Source: QHXW01 sp035297145 | GTDB taxonomy: Bacteria > Acidobacteriota > Terriglobia > Bryobacterales > Bryobacteraceae | NCBI GenBank assembly: GCA_035297145.1 | Contig: DATGZN010000026.1 | Span: 1-64,000 of the forward strand | Direction of reading: 5' to 3' | Length of the DNA stretch: 64,000 nt | Shown here: piece after piece, positions 61,412 to 64,000 of the stretch | Position numbering within the stretch: the stretch's first letter is position 1 | Layout: each line of letters begins with the position of its first letter | The notes under the pieces: model-generated | The model's database searches: none | What the model saw: only the letters and a program-made list of their open reading frames with translations | Told to the model about the DNA's origin: nothing | Translations under genes and position numbers: made by a program

Positions 61412-63319
61412 CTATTTCCGTGCAGCCCGCACCACCAAAAGGGGGATGCGCAACTTGTGCCGGACTGAATTGATCGTCGCCCCGAAAATGAGGTCCTTCA
61501 GACCCCCATGGCCGTGGGCTCCCATCACCAGCAAGTCGGGCTGGATTTCGCGCGCTACGCGGATGATCTCGCGCGTGGGCTTGGACGAGTGCGCCACCAT
61601 GGTTTCGACCTCAATCCCTTCCGCCCGCAGCGACTCCACGATGTCCTCGAGATACTTGCGCCCGGCCTCGACCTCCGCCGTCGAAGACAACGAGCCGTAG
61701 ATCTGACTGGTGACGCCTTCTTCCACGTGCAGAAGGTACAGCTTGGCGTGATGCATACGCGCCATGGCCGCGGCATGCGCAATAGCCAGGTGATCGAGAT
61801 CCGTATGATCGAGTGGCACGAGGATGCGGTTGTATAAGGGGGCCTCGGTGGCGGAAACCGCCGTGCCCGGAAGGACGATGGGGGCGCGGCCCCCGCGGAA
61901 GCCCCAGCGAGCCAGCAGCGGCTCCCCGATCACCCACAACATGAGCGCGCCCAGCACCGCAAACACCGGTACCACCAGCAGCCATACATACGTCCGGTAC
62001 CCGCCCGCCACCGCCAGCCAATCGGAGACCGACTGCCTGATCAACCAGATGTTGAGCCCCAGAATAACGGCCGCCGTGATCCAGGCCAGAACCGTGACCC
62101 AAAGTTTGTTGGCAAACTCACCCATGCGCCGCCGGTCACTGGTGAAATGCAACAGCGGGATGACCGCGAAGGGAAGCTGCATGTTAATGATCACCTGGCT
62201 CAAAATCAGCAGGCGATATGTCCCCGCGTCGCCGGCAATGTAAATCGTGATGGCGGCCGGTATTACGGCCAGGCTTCGGGTAATCAGCCGGCGCAGCCAC
62301 GGCCGCATGCGGAAATTGAGAAAGCCCTCCATCACAATCTGCCCGGCCAGGGTTCCGGTCAGCGTGGAGGATTGTCCCGAGGCCAGCAGCGCAATGGCGA
62401 ATACCACGCTCGCCACAGCCGTTCCGAGCAGCGGCGCCAGCAGCAGGTGCGCCTGTTGAATTTCCGTCACCACGATGCCGCGTTTAAAAAATACCGTCCC
62501 CGCGACAATCAGGATTGCGGCATTCACCAGCAGCGCACCGTTCAATGCGACTAACGAATCAATGAAGTTGTACTGGCAGGCGATGCGCTTATCCGCTTGA
62601 CTGGTGCCGATGCGCCGCGTCTGCACCAGCGCCGAATGTAGATAGAGATTATGCGGCATCACCGTAGCGCCAATGATCGCGACCGCAATGAAAAGATTGT
62701 TGGCGTTTACGCGCGGAATCAAGCCGGTTGCCATTTGCGACCACGCCGGTTTGGCCAGAAAAATTTCAAAGCAGAAACAGCCCGCGATTACCGCAATGAG
62801 CGCCAGCACGAACGCCTCAATGATGCGGATGCCGAAACGCTGGAACCACAGCACCAGCAGTGTGTCGGCGGCGGTTACGATGACACCGATGAGCAGCGGC
62901 AGATGGAACAGCAGATTGAGCGCGATGGCCGCGCCCAACACTTCCGCCAGATCGCAGGCGGCGATGGCGATCTCACACAACACCCAGAGCGCATGGGTGA
63001 CCGGACGCGGATACGTTTCGCGGCAGGCCTGCGCCAGATCACGCCCCGCGACAATGCCCAAGCGCGCGCTCAGCGTCTGCAACAGCACCGCCATGGCGTT
63101 CGACATGACCAGCACCCACAGCAGCCGGTAGCCGAATCGCGCGCCACCTTCCAGGTCCGTGGCCCAGTTGCCGGGGTCCATATACCCTACGCTGACCAGG
63201 TAAGCCGGCCCCGCAAAAGCAAACATGCGCCGCCAGATGGTGAGGTGCGTGGTGCCGACGGACGAATGTACCTCCGCCAGTGACGGATGCCCTACGTCCG
63301 CGGTGCGCAAGGTGCCCAC
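61412..63319 (-). CDS. Nramp divalent-metal transporter fused to a universal stress domain
   Basis: A 635-residue protein. Residues about 35-465 are an MntH-type Nramp transporter with 11 or so helices (VGYMDPGNWATDLEGG and VMPHNLYLHSALVQ). Residues about 490-632 are a UspA domain with GAHGHGGLKDLIFGA. It probably imports Mn2+ or Fe2+ with proton symport, with the Usp part as a cytoplasmic regulator. Start is GTG, and a perfect 20-bp palindrome lies just upstream. Confidence 0.9.
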   Translation of the reverse strand: MGTLRTADVGHPSLAEVHSSVGTTHLTIWRRMFAFAGPAYLVSVGYMDPGNWATDLEGGARFGYRLLWVLVMSNAMAVLLQTLSARLGIVAGRDLAQACRETYPRPVTHALWVLCEIAIAACDLAEVLGAAIALNLLFHLPLLIGVIVTAADTLLVLWFQRFGIRIIEAFVLALIAVIAGCFCFEIFLAKPAWSQMATGLIPRVNANNLFIAVAIIGATVMPHNLYLHSALVQTRRIGTSQADKRIACQYNFIDSLVALNGALLVNAAILIVAGTVFFKRGIVVTEIQQAHLLLAPLLGTAVASVVFAIALLASGQSSTLTGTLAGQIVMEGFLNFRMRPWLRRLITRSLAVIPAAITIYIAGDAGTYRLLILSQVIINMQLPFAVIPLLHFTSDRRRMGEFANKLWVTVLAWITAAVILGLNIWLIRQSVSDWLAVAGGYRTYVWLLVVPVFAVLGALMLWVIGEPLLARWGFRGGRAPIVLPGTAVSATEAPLYNRILVPLDHTDLDHLAIAHAAAMARMHHAKLYLLHVEEGVTSQIYGSLSSTAEVEAGRKYLEDIVESLRAEGIEVETMVAHSSKPTREIIRVAREIQPDLLVMGAHGHGGLKDLIFGATINSVRHKLRIPLLVVRAARK

Positions 63320-63331
63320 AGGCTTCCATAT

Positions 63332-63351
63332 TACTTAACTATAGTTAAGTA
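63332..63351. promoter_or_regulatory. perfect palindrome, likely metal-repressor operator
   Basis: TACTTAACTA followed directly by TAGTTAAGTA. It is 12 bases before the GTG of the Nramp gene, and a TATAGT candidate -10 (63338-63343, minus strand) lies inside it, so binding would block transcription. AT-rich half sites of this kind are used by MntR/DtxR-family repressors. Confidence 0.6.
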
Positions 63352-63398
63352 GGCAAGAAGCCTTGGAGAGCTTTCCTGGCTGATCGGGACTATGGTTT

Positions 63399-63941
63399 TT
63401 GCCCAAGAAGATTTTACCGAGCGATCAACTTGTGCCCATGGCACTGATCGAGCGGAGGATTCTTCTCATCCGAGCGCACAAGGTGATGCTCGATCGGCAT
63501 CTTGCCGAAATTTACGAGGTCCCAACGTTCCGGCTGAATGAAGCCGTGAAGCGGAACCGCCAGCGTTTCCCCGAAGATTTCATGTTCCAACTCAGCCGGA
63601 AGGAGGCGGCATTTTTGACATCGCAAACTGCGATGTCAAAACCAGTCCGTGGAGGTCGGCGGACGCTGCCTTACGTTTTCACCGAGCAGGGGGTCGCCAT
63701 GCTTTCGACGGTCTTGAAAAGCGAACGAGCCATCGCCGTCAATATCGCAATCATGCGTGCCTTTGTCCGGTTGCGCCAGATCTTGGCCACTCATAAGGAC
63801 CTGGCCGAGAGACTGGACGCCATGGAAAAGAAGTGCGACAAACAGTTTAAGACAGTCTTTGAGGTCCTCCGCCAGCTCATGGAGCGACCACCCCAGCCTT
63901 CAAAACGCCCAATCGGATTCGTGGGCCCGGCAACGCCCTAG
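63399..63941 (+). CDS. ORF6N domain protein
   Basis: A 180-residue protein. Residues about 10-100 are an ORF6N DNA-binding domain (IERRILLIRAHKVMLDRHLAEIYEV, FRLNEAVKRNRQRFPEDFMFQLS), related to KilA-N of phages and plasmids. The C-terminal part is a helical, charged coil. Start is TTG 63399, or ATG 63438. It may be a chromosomal orphan of phage origin. Confidence 0.8.
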   Translation: MPKKILPSDQLVPMALIERRILLIRAHKVMLDRHLAEIYEVPTFRLNEAVKRNRQRFPEDFMFQLSRKEAAFLTSQTAMSKPVRGGRRTLPYVFTEQGVAMLSTVLKSERAIAVNIAIMRAFVRLRQILATHKDLAERLDAMEKKCDKQFKTVFEVLRQLMERPPQPSKRPIGFVGPATP

Positions 63942-64000
63942 CCACTCATCTTCACGGGTACACCGCCGTCACTCTCTCCCCATCCCGCAGAGCGAAATCA

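Overview
The window looks like chromosomal DNA of an acidobacterium near Candidatus Solibacter / Bryobacterales. The reasons are high GC, several Gfo/Idh oxidoreductases with Tat signals, a Ser/Thr kinase fused to a TolB-like propeller, DUF5060 and DUF2961 carbohydrate-active proteins, and a secreted matrixin ending in the Bryobacterales-type C-terminal domain (TIGR03437-like). No rRNA, tRNA, CRISPR, prophage or insertion sequence was seen. Coding density is high; no gene-free stretch exceeds about 265 bases.

Layout. 1-6.5 kb: SurA-like foldase, oxidoreductase, secreted repeat protein, universal stress protein, MgtC/DUF4010 membrane protein. 6.5-10 kb: YbaK-type deacylase and the pntAA-pntAB-pntB transhydrogenase operon. 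10-17.4 kb: PQQ-propeller protein, two coupled Gfo/Idh genes, a first ECF sigma operon (membrane protein, sigma, anti-sigma), a DUF5009-like membrane protein. 17.4-24.5 kb: kinase, hydrolase, acetyltransferase, small secreted and chaperone-like proteins, DoxX-thioredoxin protein. 24.6-29.2 kb: two tandem 6-pyruvoyltetrahydropterin synthase (PTPS) paralogues with folE, TlpA, GlcD-type oxidase, molybdopterin oxidoreductase, HicAB. 29.3-32.9 kb: a single 1216-residue E2-E1 2-oxoglutarate dehydrogenase of the Kgd/OdhA type.

33.2-37.8 kb: a second ECF sigma operon, the best candidate for an undescribed system: sigma, zinc-finger anti-sigma, a protein of 13 heptads, and two exported HEAT-repeat proteins, tightly packed with overlapping or nearly touching ends. 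37.8-45.8 kb: an ABC ATPase, a 48-residue CxxC protein, dedA-pyrF-selD, a C45-type hydrolase and pyrR-pyrB-pyrC. selD is itself a selenoprotein gene: its true start lies upstream of an in-frame TGA at the catalytic position, followed by a SECIS-like hairpin.

45.8-64 kb: larE, a DUF5658 protein, hemL, two convergent geranylgeranyl-reductase-family flavoproteins, a small lipoprotein, hemH, DUF5060 protein, tsaB, cupin, DUF2961 protein, chemoreceptor, matrixin, Nramp-Usp fusion under a perfect 20-bp palindrome, and an ORF6N protein. Functional groups are pyrimidine synthesis (pyrR, B, C, F), tetrapyrrole synthesis (hemL, hemH), pterins (folE plus two PTPS), selenium use (selD), redox (pnt, TlpA, DoxX) and envelope signalling (two ECF modules, kinase, chemoreceptor). 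All names come from reading motifs by eye; no database search was run.
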